Shown here in pieces: positions 24,944 through 34,069 of a stretch of DNA of 64,000 nt. Position 1 is the first letter of the stretch, and every line of letters begins with the position of its first letter. The DNA is from Gammaproteobacteria bacterium (GTDB lineage Bacteria > Pseudomonadota > Gammaproteobacteria > SURF-13), in NCBI GenBank assembly GCA_016195665.1, contig JACPZD010000028.1, forward strand, positions 1 through 64,000, in the 5' to 3' direction. The notes under the pieces were generated by a model. It saw nothing but the letters and a program-made list of their open reading frames with translations, was not told where the DNA came from and made no database searches. Position numbers and translations under genes: made by a program.

Positions 24944-26098
24944 TCACTCCTTTCCAGCCGCTGGCACACCCAGTCCACTGGTCTTGGCCGCGACCTGTTC
25001 CCAAGCAAATGCTCCCAGCGCCCTATGATAGCCGTTTTTACCCATACTGTATCCCACTCCGCCCAGCAGGCGCACAAAGGCATCCACGATGGCCCCCAAG
25101 CATTCACCGTTCACTCTCAATCCGGTTTCCCCATCCACCACCGCAGCACCCGTCCCGCCTGCGTTTCCAGCCAATACGGGCCTGCTACAAGCGGCCGCCT
25201 CAATAAACACCATGCCAAAACCTTCCGTGTCGCCATTGATCTCGCGGTTGGGCATGGCGAACACGTCGCAGGCATTGTACCAACGAGGCAGATCCTCGGG
25301 GCTGACATGGCCCAGAAGGTGGACTTGATTGGCCACTCCCAATTCTCGAGCAAGACTGATCAGATAATCCCGGTCTTCACCCATGCCGATCAGCGCATAT
25401 CGAACATTGATCCCCTGACGCAGCAGTTCCGGCAGGCTGCGGACGACCATATCGAAACCCTTGCGCCGAGACAGACGTCCCACTGACAAAATGAGTTTTT
25501 CACCCGGCCGGAGACCGATGCCGGCCTTAAGATCATCGCAAGGGAGACCCGGGCGGAAGCGCTCCACATCCACACCCGGATAGATCAGGGTGATGCATTC
25601 GGGCCGGACATCCATTTTCACCAGTTCGTCGCGGGTGAACTCGCTGTTGGCGATTACCCGGTCGGCGTGACGCAAGGCGAAGCGCATCGCCCTGTACTTG
25701 CCCCCCCGGCCCCAGGTGGTGAGCTCCTCGCCGTGGGCATAGATCACCACCGGCAGCCGTATGAGCCGCGCCACCGCCCAGGCCACCAGGCCTTCCGGCA
25801 GGGCGCGGCCGGCATGCACCACGTCGAAATCGTGGCGCAGCGCGAGCCGCAGCCCGGTGACGAAGAGCTTGGCGTACATGGCTATTGACTCGGGTTTGAG
25901 CCACCAGCGGCGACGGAGTTTCACCCGATGCACGCTGTTGGGGTGGAGCGCGTCAACTTCCGCCGCACCCGGCACGTCGGCGGTGACGATGTGGATATCC
26001 TTGCCGCCCAGACGCCGGTAGACCTCGGCGAACCATACCGCGGTACCGCCCTTGGTGGGCAGAAACAGTTCGGTGAAAACCAGATAACGCAGCGCCAT
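24944..26098 (-). CDS. GT4 family glycosyltransferase
   Basis: A 384-residue GT-B protein: 'YLVFTELFLPTKGGTAVWFAE' at the N-terminus, 'DRVIANSEFTRDEL', 'LILSVGRLSRRKGFDMVV', 'VHLLGHVSPEDLPRWYNACDVFAMPN' and the E-x7-E region 'EGFGMVFIEAAACSRPVLAG'. It sits in a run of minus-strand genes, nine bases from the following glycosyltransferase gene. Likely a retaining transferase that adds a sugar to the growing repeat unit. Confidence 0.9.
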   Translation of the reverse strand: MALRYLVFTELFLPTKGGTAVWFAEVYRRLGGKDIHIVTADVPGAAEVDALHPNSVHRVKLRRRWWLKPESIAMYAKLFVTGLRLALRHDFDVVHAGRALPEGLVAWAVARLIRLPVVIYAHGEELTTWGRGGKYRAMRFALRHADRVIANSEFTRDELVKMDVRPECITLIYPGVDVERFRPGLPCDDLKAGIGLRPGEKLILSVGRLSRRKGFDMVVRSLPELLRQGINVRYALIGMGEDRDYLISLARELGVANQVHLLGHVSPEDLPRWYNACDVFAMPNREINGDTEGFGMVFIEAAACSRPVLAGNAGGTGAAVVDGETGLRVNGECLGAIVDAFVRLLGGVGYSMGKNGYHRALGAFAWEQVAAKTSGLGVPAAGKE

Positions 26099-26106
26099 CC
26101 GTAAGC

Positions 26107-27051
26107 CTATTTTTTGTCGTCCAGGCCGCGCGCCACCGACAGCAACTCACGCAGTGTGGATAGTCCCGGTTGAGCGAGGAACGATGGCAGGACCGCTCCG
26201 ACAGCCTCGGTCCGCCGCCCCTGGCGCAGCAGCGCCACCGCCAGGTTGTAGCGGGCGCTGCGCAGGCCGGCGCGGAAACCTCGTTGCACGGCAGGCAACG
26301 CCGCGGCAAGCTGAGGTTTCAGCGCCGTAAGCGCCTCCACCGTGAGCCGCTGGGCGCGCAGCGGGTCGCGCCGGGTGGCGCTGCCGGGGTAGATGTAATA
26401 AACCGCCATGGGCCGGAGTACGACACCGATGCGACGGCTGGCGGCTGTGAGCCGAATCAGGAAATTGACGTCCTCGCACACCGCGCGCCCCGGCGGATAG
26501 CCGCCCAGTTCCAGGAAAGTCCGGCGCGGCACGCTCAGGGTATGGGTGTCGCCGAAATGGTCGGCGACGAAGGCTTCAATCTCCGCCGCTTGATCCATCA
26601 CCACCCGCTCCGCCCCCGCCGCTCGCGCCAGCAACATCCGCCCCGCCGCCGTGTGGGCGAGCGAGGTCTTGATCAGCCGTCCGTCCGGCTCGCGGTATTC
26701 CTGCTCGCCGGTGAGAAAATCCAGTGTTGGATCTTCGGCGATCCACTGGGCATGCCACTCGATGCGGCCGGGATAGTATATGTCGTCGGCGTCCAGGAAC
26801 GCCAACCAGTCGCCCGTGGCCAGCCGGGCGCCGGCATTGCGTGCCGCCGACACACCGGCGTTGGGCTGGTGCAGGTAGCGCAGTCGCTCCCCGTAGTGCG
26901 CCACCACTTGCGCGGTGGCGTCGGTGGAGCCGTCGTTCACCACGATCAATTCATGGACCGGATGGCTTTGGGCCAACACTGAGTCAATGGCGCGGGCCAA
27001 GGTGGCCGCCCCATTGTAGACCGCGATGATGACCGAGAAGCGCGGTGTCAT
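26107..27051 (-). CDS. GT2 family glycosyltransferase
   Basis: A 314-residue GT2 enzyme: 'RFSVIIAVYNGAATLARAI', 'HELIVVNDGSTDATAQVV', 'AGVSAARNAGARLATGDWLA', 'FLDADDIYYPGRIEW' (metal site), 'AVCEDVNFLIRL' (acceptor ED). The C-terminal 60 residues are basic and helical. It is nine bases upstream of the GT4 gene and clearly co-transcribed. A hairpin-rich stretch precedes it. Confidence 0.9.
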   Translation of the reverse strand: MTPRFSVIIAVYNGAATLARAIDSVLAQSHPVHELIVVNDGSTDATAQVVAHYGERLRYLHQPNAGVSAARNAGARLATGDWLAFLDADDIYYPGRIEWHAQWIAEDPTLDFLTGEQEYREPDGRLIKTSLAHTAAGRMLLARAAGAERVVMDQAAEIEAFVADHFGDTHTLSVPRRTFLELGGYPPGRAVCEDVNFLIRLTAASRRIGVVLRPMAVYYIYPGSATRRDPLRAQRLTVEALTALKPQLAAALPAVQRGFRAGLRSARYNLAVALLRQGRRTEAVGAVLPSFLAQPGLSTLRELLSVARGLDDKK

Positions 27052-27070
27052 GCCCCCTACCTATAAATCT

Positions 27071-27118
27071 GCGGCCGAAGGCCGCTCTGACTCTCCTTCT
27101 CCCGCTTGCGGGAGAAGG
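27071..27118. terminator. Pair of GC-rich hairpins between two minus-strand genes
   Basis: GCGGCC-GAA-GGCCGC (27071-27085) is followed by CCTTCTCCCGC-TT-GCGGGAGAAGG (27095-27118). The second is the kind of 'CTCCCGC..GCGGGAG' palindrome scattered in many bacterial genomes. No T-run follows, so it may reduce rather than stop read-through, or simply be an interspersed repeat. Confidence 0.55.
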
Positions 27119-27154
27119 TGGCCCGAAGGGCCGGATGAGGGAGAGACCGCTGGC

Positions 27155-28420
27155 TCATGGACACAATTCGCGCCCATGGAGTCGGGCGGTCGCTCCCACG
27201 AGCCGGCCGGCCAGCCGCAGGGGCAGCGCCAGGCCGGTGACGCGCGCCAATTTCCAGAATCGCGGCAGGATGCGGAGGCGCGCCAACCAGGCCCGCAGCC
27301 GTGCCTTGAATCCCGCTTCGATGAGATCCGGTGCGCGTCGCGTCATGGCCTCGGCCAATTCCACCGGGGCCAGGAAACGGATAGAGGGGTACGCCGCCAG
27401 TGCCGAATCCAGCGCCCTTCCCAATTCGGCCAGTGCCTCGGCGGCGCCGGCGCGCACGAAGTTGAAGCGATGCGTCTCCACCAGGGTCGGCCGGCCCAAC
27501 TCCGTGTTGTGCGCCAGCGCCGCCGTCACCCGCTCCGCCTTGTGGTCCAGGGCCGGTTCGAAATAGGCATCGCGCACCAGGTATAGCATGCCGGCGGAAC
27601 CTCGTTCGCCGTTGCGAAGATCACGGCCGGCCCGGTCAGGCCGGCCGTCCGCGCCGCGCCCCTCATAACGCCGGCCCGGTGTCACCACCACCCGCACCCC
27701 GTGGGCCGCCCAGGCCCGTTCGACTGTTTCGCCCCAGACAAAAGCGGGCGGCACCGCCACCACCGGCGGAATGCCGAAAATATCCTTGAACAACGCCGTT
27801 TCTTCCGCCACCGCCCGGGCAATGTCCACATCCCGCAGCGGCACGGACGGCAACCGGCTGGCATCGGTCCAGCGGCTCTGTAGATGGGAAGGCAGCGTTT
27901 CGGTTTCGGGCAGAGTGCCGGTGGCCAGCCACTGCGCTACGGCGGGATCGGTATGCGCTGCGTTCATCAACACGGCTGGGCTATAATGTTCCAAGCCGTG
28001 CAACTGCACCGCGAACACCCCGTCGGCGATTCCCTGCGCCATCGCCCGCCGTATCGGTTCGAAACGCGCATCGGTCAGAGGCAGACGGTGATACCGCTCC
28101 ATCCGGGCGGCGCGGATGGCCGCCGTATCCGGCAGCGCCAGGATCACCCCCAAGGTCATCAATGCCGGCCGTCCCCGGCTGTCTCGATGTCGCAGCAATA
28201 CCTGCCGCAGACGCTCCAATGCCTGGGCGTGAAGGGCCGGCCCCGGCCCCCAGTCGTCGCTCTCAATCACCAGAACAGGGAATTTCAGCACCGGTTCGCG
28301 CCACGCCGCCGTGATCACTTTTCGGAACGACCAAACAAGCAACAGGACACACAGAGTCCAGGCAAGAAGCGGATAAAGGATCCAGGGCAGCACGTCAGGA
28401 ATCGGAATATGCAGCGGCAA
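27155..28420 (-). CDS. Membrane-anchored polysaccharide deacetylase-like protein
   Basis: A 421-residue protein with one N-terminal membrane segment ('ILYPLLAWTLCVLLLVW', about residues 14-30). The body then reads like a deacetylase-fold domain: 'FPVLVIESDDWGPGP' (metal-binding DD), 'VFAVQLHGLEHYSPAVL' (H-x-L-x-H) and 'IPPVVAVPPAFVWG'. The basic C-terminal part may be a second membrane contact. The only usable start is TTG at 28420 or GTG at 28393; both keep the membrane segment. The assignment is moderate, because the spacing of the motifs differs from standard NodB proteins. Confidence 0.65.
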   Translation of the reverse strand: MPLHIPIPDVLPWILYPLLAWTLCVLLLVWSFRKVITAAWREPVLKFPVLVIESDDWGPGPALHAQALERLRQVLLRHRDSRGRPALMTLGVILALPDTAAIRAARMERYHRLPLTDARFEPIRRAMAQGIADGVFAVQLHGLEHYSPAVLMNAAHTDPAVAQWLATGTLPETETLPSHLQSRWTDASRLPSVPLRDVDIARAVAEETALFKDIFGIPPVVAVPPAFVWGETVERAWAAHGVRVVVTPGRRYEGRGADGRPDRAGRDLRNGERGSAGMLYLVRDAYFEPALDHKAERVTAALAHNTELGRPTLVETHRFNFVRAGAAEALAELGRALDSALAAYPSIRFLAPVELAEAMTRRAPDLIEAGFKARLRAWLARLRILPRFWKLARVTGLALPLRLAGRLVGATARLHGRELCP

Positions 28421-28429
28421 GAAACTGTT

Positions 28430-29419
28430 TCAAAGAGGGTATCCCATCCGATGGGCGACAGCCAGCACCGACGGAAGCGCGCGTTCTATCTTGTCCAGGT
28501 TGCGTCCGTCCTTCCACTTGTTCAGGCGGATAGCGGAAAAGGCGTTGTATGGAGTATCCAGCACATTTGCACAATGCTGTTGCAACGCCGGGGTGAAGCG
28601 CAGGCCGGTGGCCTCGAACAGGGGACGGAAGCCCGCCACCGGATCGCGTACCAGATCCTCGTAACACACCTCGCTCCACTGGGAAGACGGAATAATGCGC
28701 TTGGCGTCCAGGATAGCCTGATTGATGGCGCGGTACTGGAACGCGCAGACCTCTTCTACCGGTGCGCGCAGGTAATCGCGCCAGCCCTCAGCCAGAAAAA
28801 AGCACCATCGGGTGTAACGGCCGCCGTCGACTTCCACCCGCTCGGGCAGATGGTCGGACCAGGTGGCGAATTCCTCCGGCTTACCCCAGCCCTCGATCAG
28901 GGAATTCAGGTTATCGCCGGGGCTGCGCTTGATGAAGACGAAATGGGCATCCGGGAATAGGGCGTGCAGGTATGGCACACACAGGCCGTTCTGATTGTTC
29001 TTGTCGACGAAGCGGCGTTTGCCGGTCCAAGCATAGAAATAGCGCGACACGCAGTTGCGGTCATGGTCGCTGGCCTGGGCCGCATCCAGGGCGTGGGTAT
29101 CCCAACGCTTTTCCGACAGCGGATGCAAGTCCATCCAGAAATCGTGAGTTTCCCGTTGCAGGGAGCCGATTTCTCGCGACTCGGAGAAGGTCTTATAGAC
29201 CACCGTGGTTCCGGCGCGGCTGCACCCCACGATAAAAACCGGCTTTTGCATGGATGGTTGAAATATGTCCCAGCGCAGGCCACGGACACCTTGTTGAAAC
29301 CGCTTTTGGCAGTAATGCAGGGTTTTTCCAATTTTTGTCCAGAGCTCACTCACAACAACCTCGTTATTTCCAGCCGGGCTATTAATATCCGGGTCAAACA
29401 TATCATTATAAGGTACCAT
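28430..29419 (-). CDS. Sulfotransferase family protein
   Basis: A 329-residue protein. The PAPS 5'-phosphosulfate loop is 'VFIVGCSRAGTTVVYKTF' (about residues 61-78), and 'HFVFIKRSPGDNLNSLI' is in the place of the 3'-phosphate motif. A region with 'YEDLVRDPVAGFRPLFEATGL' is typical of the C-terminal half. It is divergent from the sulfotransferase at 23122, so the two may sulfate different sites. The first Met at 29419 and the Met at residue 7 are both possible starts. The gene is divergent from the AsnB-like gene at 29481. Confidence 0.82.
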   Translation of the reverse strand: MVPYNDMFDPDINSPAGNNEVVVSELWTKIGKTLHYCQKRFQQGVRGLRWDIFQPSMQKPVFIVGCSRAGTTVVYKTFSESREIGSLQRETHDFWMDLHPLSEKRWDTHALDAAQASDHDRNCVSRYFYAWTGKRRFVDKNNQNGLCVPYLHALFPDAHFVFIKRSPGDNLNSLIEGWGKPEEFATWSDHLPERVEVDGGRYTRWCFFLAEGWRDYLRAPVEEVCAFQYRAINQAILDAKRIIPSSQWSEVCYEDLVRDPVAGFRPLFEATGLRFTPALQQHCANVLDTPYNAFSAIRLNKWKDGRNLDKIERALPSVLAVAHRMGYPL

Positions 29420-29480
29420 TTTGCTAAATTTGGCCTGACTACACTATAAAACCATTGAAAATTGCTGATTTGAACCGGCC

Positions 29481-31334
29481 ATGAGCGGAATATGCGGATG
29501 GATGGATGCCTCGACCGGGCAGGACGAGGCGCGTAGCGTTCTGGAACGGATGGTTTCCGCAACCGGGGCTGCCACTGATCCAGGAGGGCAAGAGGCGGTC
29601 TTGCCAGGCTGTGCGCTTGCGGTTTACCGGGGCCGCGTACCGGTGGGCCTGCATCGGAATGGCGCGGTGCTTGCAGCCGTGCAGGGCCATGTCCAATGGA
29701 CATCGAACGACCTGGCCACGCTGGCGGCAAGTCAGGGGATGGGGGCGGCGGCGGCTGCCGCCTATGCGCGCCACGGCGTGGAGTGCCTTCAGGAAATGCG
29801 CGGGCCGTTTGCCCTGGCGATTGCGGACGCGCGGACCCAGACCACCCTGCTGGCCGTGGATCGCATGGGCATCCGCACCTTGTGTTACGCCACATCGGGC
29901 GAACGGCTAGTGTTCGGTAACACGGCGGATTGCGTGATTGCCCATCCGGCGGTTCAGTCCAAGCTGAGCGAGCAGGCCATTTTTAATTATCTTTACTGCC
30001 ACATGGTGCCCAGCCCGGGCGCCATCTATGAGGGGGTGGAAAAGCTGCTGCCCGGCGAGCGCCTCGTCTGGCGCCGGGGGGGGGTGGAAAAGAAATTTTA
30101 CTGGCGGCTCGAATATCACGACCATGCCGCTGCTTCAGTGTCCGCGCTGGAACAGCGTTTCCACGGCGTGCTGCGCGAAAGCATCGGCCGGGCGGCGGAC
30201 GGGTTGGATGGCGGGCGGGTCGGCGCGTTTCTGAGCGGGGGCACGGACAGCTCCACGGTGGCCGGCATCTTGACCGAAGTGTGCGGCCGGCCGGTGGACA
30301 CCTATTCGATCGGCTTCGCAGCGGAAGGATTTGACGAGATGGGCTACGCGCGCATCGCCGCCCGCCATTTCGGAACCCGCGCGCATGAATATTACGTGAC
30401 GCCGCAGGACGTGGTTGATGCGGTGCCGCTGATCGCAAGCAGCTACGACGAACCCTTCGGCAACGACTCTGCCGTGCCAACCTATTACTGCGCAAAGCTG
30501 GCTAAAGAAGACGGTGTGAACATCATGCTCGCGGGTGACGGCGGTGACGAAATCTTCGGCGGCAACGCGCGTTATGTCCAGCAAAAGGTGTTCGAATACT
30601 ACGGCCTGATTCCCAAGCCGTTACGCAGCGGGCTGATAGAGCCGGCGCTTTCCGCCATACCGGGCGGCGCAGCGGTTCTTCCGGTGCGCAAGCTACGCAG
30701 CTATATCAAGCAGGCGAATATTCCATTGCCGGACCGGCTGGAATCGTACAATTTCCTGCATCGCATGCCGCTGTCCGAGATTTTCGAGCCGGATTTTTTA
30801 GTTCGCCTGGACCCGGAGCATCCGTTGCAAATCATCCGGGAGGCCTATAATAGAACGGCCTCCGCTTCCATCATCAACCGCATGCTGCACCTGGACCTCA
30901 AGCAGACTCTTGCCGACAACGACTTGCGCAAGGTTTCGCGCATGTGCGAGAGGGCGGGCGTCGAAGTACGATACCCGCTCATCGACGAGGCGCTGGTGCA
31001 GTTCGCCGCGGAATTACCGCCATCCCTCAAGGTGAAGGGATTGAAGCTGCGCTATTTCTTCAAGCACGCGCTGCGCGATTTCTTGCCACGGGAAATCATT
31101 GCCAAATCGAAACACGGTTTCGGCCTGCCGTTCGGTCTATGGGTCAACACCCATGCGCCGCTTGCGGATATGGCGCAAGCCAGCCTGGAGGCCTTCCAGC
31201 GCCGCGGTTACATGAAGCGCAGCTATATCGACCGGCTGCTTGCGGAACACCGCAGCACTCACGCGACCTACTTCGGGAAAATGATCTGGGCAATCATGAT
31301 GCTGGAGCAATGGCTGGCAGCGAGAGGGTTATAA
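29481..31334 (+). CDS. AsnB-like amidotransferase with altered glutaminase site
   Basis: A 617-residue protein of the asparagine synthase family. The N-terminal Ntn-hydrolase domain (1-200) starts 'MSGICGWMD': the nucleophile expected at Cys2 is Ser, and the usual 'NGEIYN' substrate loop is replaced by 'QGHVQWTS'. The synthetase domain is intact, with the PPi loop 'FLSGGTDSSTVAG' (252-257 = SGGTDS) and 'LAGDGGDEIFGGNARY'. It could therefore use free ammonia or another amine, or form a different bond with AMP activation. It is alone on the plus strand between two minus-strand blocks and 25 bases from the end of the MBL gene. The complete AsnB-type gene of the locus lies at 40027. Confidence 0.85.
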   Translation: MSGICGWMDASTGQDEARSVLERMVSATGAATDPGGQEAVLPGCALAVYRGRVPVGLHRNGAVLAAVQGHVQWTSNDLATLAASQGMGAAAAAAYARHGVECLQEMRGPFALAIADARTQTTLLAVDRMGIRTLCYATSGERLVFGNTADCVIAHPAVQSKLSEQAIFNYLYCHMVPSPGAIYEGVEKLLPGERLVWRRGGVEKKFYWRLEYHDHAAASVSALEQRFHGVLRESIGRAADGLDGGRVGAFLSGGTDSSTVAGILTEVCGRPVDTYSIGFAAEGFDEMGYARIAARHFGTRAHEYYVTPQDVVDAVPLIASSYDEPFGNDSAVPTYYCAKLAKEDGVNIMLAGDGGDEIFGGNARYVQQKVFEYYGLIPKPLRSGLIEPALSAIPGGAAVLPVRKLRSYIKQANIPLPDRLESYNFLHRMPLSEIFEPDFLVRLDPEHPLQIIREAYNRTASASIINRMLHLDLKQTLADNDLRKVSRMCERAGVEVRYPLIDEALVQFAAELPPSLKVKGLKLRYFFKHALRDFLPREIIAKSKHGFGLPFGLWVNTHAPLADMAQASLEAFQRRGYMKRSYIDRLLAEHRSTHATYFGKMIWAIMMLEQWLAARGL

Positions 31335-31358
31335 TATTCATGGAGTGGTGCCAGATGC

Positions 31359-32732
31359 TCATCGTAGCGACTTCTTGTAGACCCAATAGGCCTTCTTCGC
31401 CACCCGGTGTGCGAGGCTGCCCTCGGCAACATACGAACGGTAAATGGCCTCGGCCTTTTTCTCAAACTGAAACTTGAGAAAGTCCAGCACCGCCCGTTTG
31501 CGGTAAGCCTTGAAGTAGTCGGCAAGCTCTTGGTCCGATTTGGCTCTGCCATTATCCGCGTACTTGGCCACATAGGGTGTGAAATCCGGATACAGACGTC
31601 CCGGACTCCAATTTCCATGCAGGGTGGTCTTCATGAAATTGCCGATCAGCAGGTCGTCGAAGATTTCATACTTGATCGCCGTCATGAGCGAATGCCGGGG
31701 CGCTTCGAACGTTACGCCGCGGACCTCCCGCTTTGGATTCAGGCGGATGATATTATCCTGCCCACCGACGCGCAAATTGATGAAATCCAGAAAACGGGAG
31801 AGGTGCTGGATGGAGCCGAAATACCGGCCGGCCATCTCCACCTCCGGCCTCTCCAGGGTCTCGCTCCAATCATCCCCGAAGTCGGCCGGACTGAACAGGG
31901 TGTGCGGCAGTTCCGCCGGCTTGATTTCCTCGCATAGATCGCGTTCGCAATCGTAACGGATAAACGCCGGCAGCAATTCGCAGCGTTCGGACTTAAAGCC
32001 TGTCGCATAGTCCGCAAGCGAGGTGTGGTATTGATTGGCCCAGGCGGAATCCTCGCGTTGATAACCATGCATCGAACTGAACGGAATGAAATACCTTGCC
32101 CCGACCGTTTCGGTACGGTGGGCGTTGCGCGCACCGAGACTGGGCACATTCTCGCGCACGGGGATGCGGTTACCATCCTCATCAAAATAGTTGATCATGT
32201 CGGCATCGCCGAACCTGCTTGACAGCGCCAGCAGGAACGAGATGTCATATTTCTTGATGATATTCCGCACAAAGCTTTCCCAGCCATGGTCGCTGGCGTC
32301 GTTGCGGTTAAACACCAGGCGCCCGTTGATATCGACAAGGAGCACGGCGTCCTGGTTGAAATCCGAGATGCACAGGGCGCGGACATGGGGAGACAGTTGA
32401 TACCACTCGCGATCCCGTAGGGTGTGGACATCGTAGCCCTGTTCTTTGAGGCCCTGATAAATCCGCTCCCCGACGTGATCTGGCAGCAGAATCTTGCGGT
32501 CTCGCAGCAACTCCATGGATGCGGAGCTCAGATGATCCGGGTGGCCGTGAGACAACCAGATATGATCCGCGGCCTTGATGGCGCTCATCTGCTGTTCTGG
32601 AATCTCGTGGGAAAAGCCCCAGCTACCGAAGTAAGCGCTGCCGGCAATCCAGGGATCGGTCGCCAACACGGGACGGCCCTGGTCGTAACAGATCAAAATG
32701 GCGTTGCCGATGGTGTCGAAGCCGATATTCAT
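31359..32732 (-). CDS. Metallo-beta-lactamase-fold hydrolase
   Basis: A 457-residue protein with the metal motif H62-x-H64-x-D66-H67 ('LSHGHPDHLS') and an opening 'NAILICYDQGRPVLATDPWI', typical of MBL-fold enzymes of the UlaG/CMP-sialate hydroxylase-like type. A Rieske domain is not seen. The start at 32732 overlaps the stop of the ligase gene (ATGA) and has a GGAAGG ribosome site; the longer open frame upstream lies over that gene. The C-terminal part, from about residue 280, is not recognised. It belongs to the O-ligase transcript and might act on a sugar of the polymer. Confidence 0.8.
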   Translation of the reverse strand: MNIGFDTIGNAILICYDQGRPVLATDPWIAGSAYFGSWGFSHEIPEQQMSAIKAADHIWLSHGHPDHLSSASMELLRDRKILLPDHVGERIYQGLKEQGYDVHTLRDREWYQLSPHVRALCISDFNQDAVLLVDINGRLVFNRNDASDHGWESFVRNIIKKYDISFLLALSSRFGDADMINYFDEDGNRIPVRENVPSLGARNAHRTETVGARYFIPFSSMHGYQREDSAWANQYHTSLADYATGFKSERCELLPAFIRYDCERDLCEEIKPAELPHTLFSPADFGDDWSETLERPEVEMAGRYFGSIQHLSRFLDFINLRVGGQDNIIRLNPKREVRGVTFEAPRHSLMTAIKYEIFDDLLIGNFMKTTLHGNWSPGRLYPDFTPYVAKYADNGRAKSDQELADYFKAYRKRAVLDFLKFQFEKKAEAIYRSYVAEGSLAHRVAKKAYWVYKKSLR

Positions 32733-34069
32733 ATCCCTTCCTTTACTCCTACCCCGGCCTGCTGCCCTCGCCGGCCCGGAGTGGCACGGGTTGCCCCGAC
32801 TCCTTGCGGCGCCGGCGCCTTTTGCCCCGCCTGCTCGCCGAGCAGGATGACCTTGCTCAAAACCATGATGCAGATCAGATGGTAATACAGATCGAAGTAG
32901 GCCAGGCCCAGAAAGGCGCCCCCTGCGGCGTAACCCACCATGCTGACTTGCGTCATGGCGGCGAGGTCCGCCGCCCATTTCTTGTCCGGATCCCGCTTTG
33001 CATTCTTAATGACCCATGAGCCGGTGCGCCAGGTGGCAAAGCCCAACAGCAGGAAAAAAGCGAGACCGACAAATCCATGTTCTCCCAACACCTCAAAATA
33101 GATACTGTGCGCATCATGGAGGTTTTCCGGGTCAGGGGCGTATATTTTGAATATCTCATACCTGAAGGTTGCGAACCCCCCGCCCACTAACGGCCGGTCC
33201 TTGGCCAGGTTGAAGGCCATCGCCCAGGCGTTGAGGCGCCCTTGAGCGGAAGCGTCCTGCTGGTAGGTTGTGATGGTAGACATGCGATCATGCCACTTCT
33301 GCGGCATGACCAGCAGGATCAACACCACCGATACGGCGATGACAAGGCTGGTCAAGAACTTGTTACGGCTTTTCAGCCACAGGAAAAGGCCCATCGCGCC
33401 GGCCCCCACCAGCCCGCCGCGGGACTGGCTGCCGATCACCGCGAGGGCGCTCAGGATCATGGCCGCAGTGAGACCGTGCCGGATCCAGGTTTTTTTCGTA
33501 TTCAGCTGAAGATAGCGCATAAGGGGGATGACCATGATCATCGCCAGAGCGATTTCGTTATTGCCGCCGATGAAGGTCCCGAGCGGCCCCCTGACCTCGT
33601 ACACGCCGCCGTGCAAAACGGTGAAGATGCCGCCTTTAATCCCATAGAAACCCAGGGAGAGCGCGATGATCCACACCAGGGTGTGCAGCTTCTCCCGGGT
33701 GTTTATAAGGATCAGCGTGAGAAAAATCATGAGCTGGATCTTGGCGACCTTTTCCATCTGCGGCCAAGCGAGTTCGGGGTAAAAAGCGAAAAAGGTGGTG
33801 ACGAGCATCCACAGGATAAACAATAACAGCAGGATGCTCTCTCTGGTCCAAGGGATGCGCTTGGATTCCCGCGAAAACAGCAAACCCGCCAGAGTCGTCA
33901 AGCCGACAATAAAAGCGAAGGGGAAGGTATAGGCAAAGCCCCAGGACAGGCGATGCGGATTCATGTAGCCGAGCCACGACCAAACGTAAATCCCGATATA
34001 GGGCTTGCTCAGTATGAGCGGCAGACTGATCAGCACCACCGCGGTGACGAATATATCTCTTAATGGCAT
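32729..34069 (-). CDS. O-antigen-ligase-like protein of the exosortase A system
   Basis: A 446-residue polytopic protein with about ten hydrophobic segments, of the group called putative O-glycosylation ligase in exosortase A loci (TIGR03097 by family knowledge). Recognisable stretches are 'YIGIYVWSWLGYMNPHRLSW' at the N-terminus, 'GGNNEIALAMIMVIPL' and 'DAHSIYFEVLGEHGFVGLAF' in the Wzy_C-like loop. It would join a lipid-linked glycan to an acceptor, possibly a PEP-CTERM protein, on the periplasmic face. It overlaps the formyltransferase gene by ten bases and the MBL gene by four. Confidence 0.88.
   Translation of the reverse strand: MPLRDIFVTAVVLISLPLILSKPYIGIYVWSWLGYMNPHRLSWGFAYTFPFAFIVGLTTLAGLLFSRESKRIPWTRESILLLLFILWMLVTTFFAFYPELAWPQMEKVAKIQLMIFLTLILINTREKLHTLVWIIALSLGFYGIKGGIFTVLHGGVYEVRGPLGTFIGGNNEIALAMIMVIPLMRYLQLNTKKTWIRHGLTAAMILSALAVIGSQSRGGLVGAGAMGLFLWLKSRNKFLTSLVIAVSVVLILLVMPQKWHDRMSTITTYQQDASAQGRLNAWAMAFNLAKDRPLVGGGFATFRYEIFKIYAPDPENLHDAHSIYFEVLGEHGFVGLAFFLLLGFATWRTGSWVIKNAKRDPDKKWAADLAAMTQVSMVGYAAGGAFLGLAYFDLYYHLICIMVLSKVILLGEQAGQKAPAPQGVGATRATPGRRGQQAGVGVKEGI

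Noticed and set aside
27884-28960. Plus-strand open frame of 358 codons across two minus-strand genes
   Set aside because: Spans the deacetylase-like and sulfotransferase genes antisense; composition is shadow-like, with no start site or motif.
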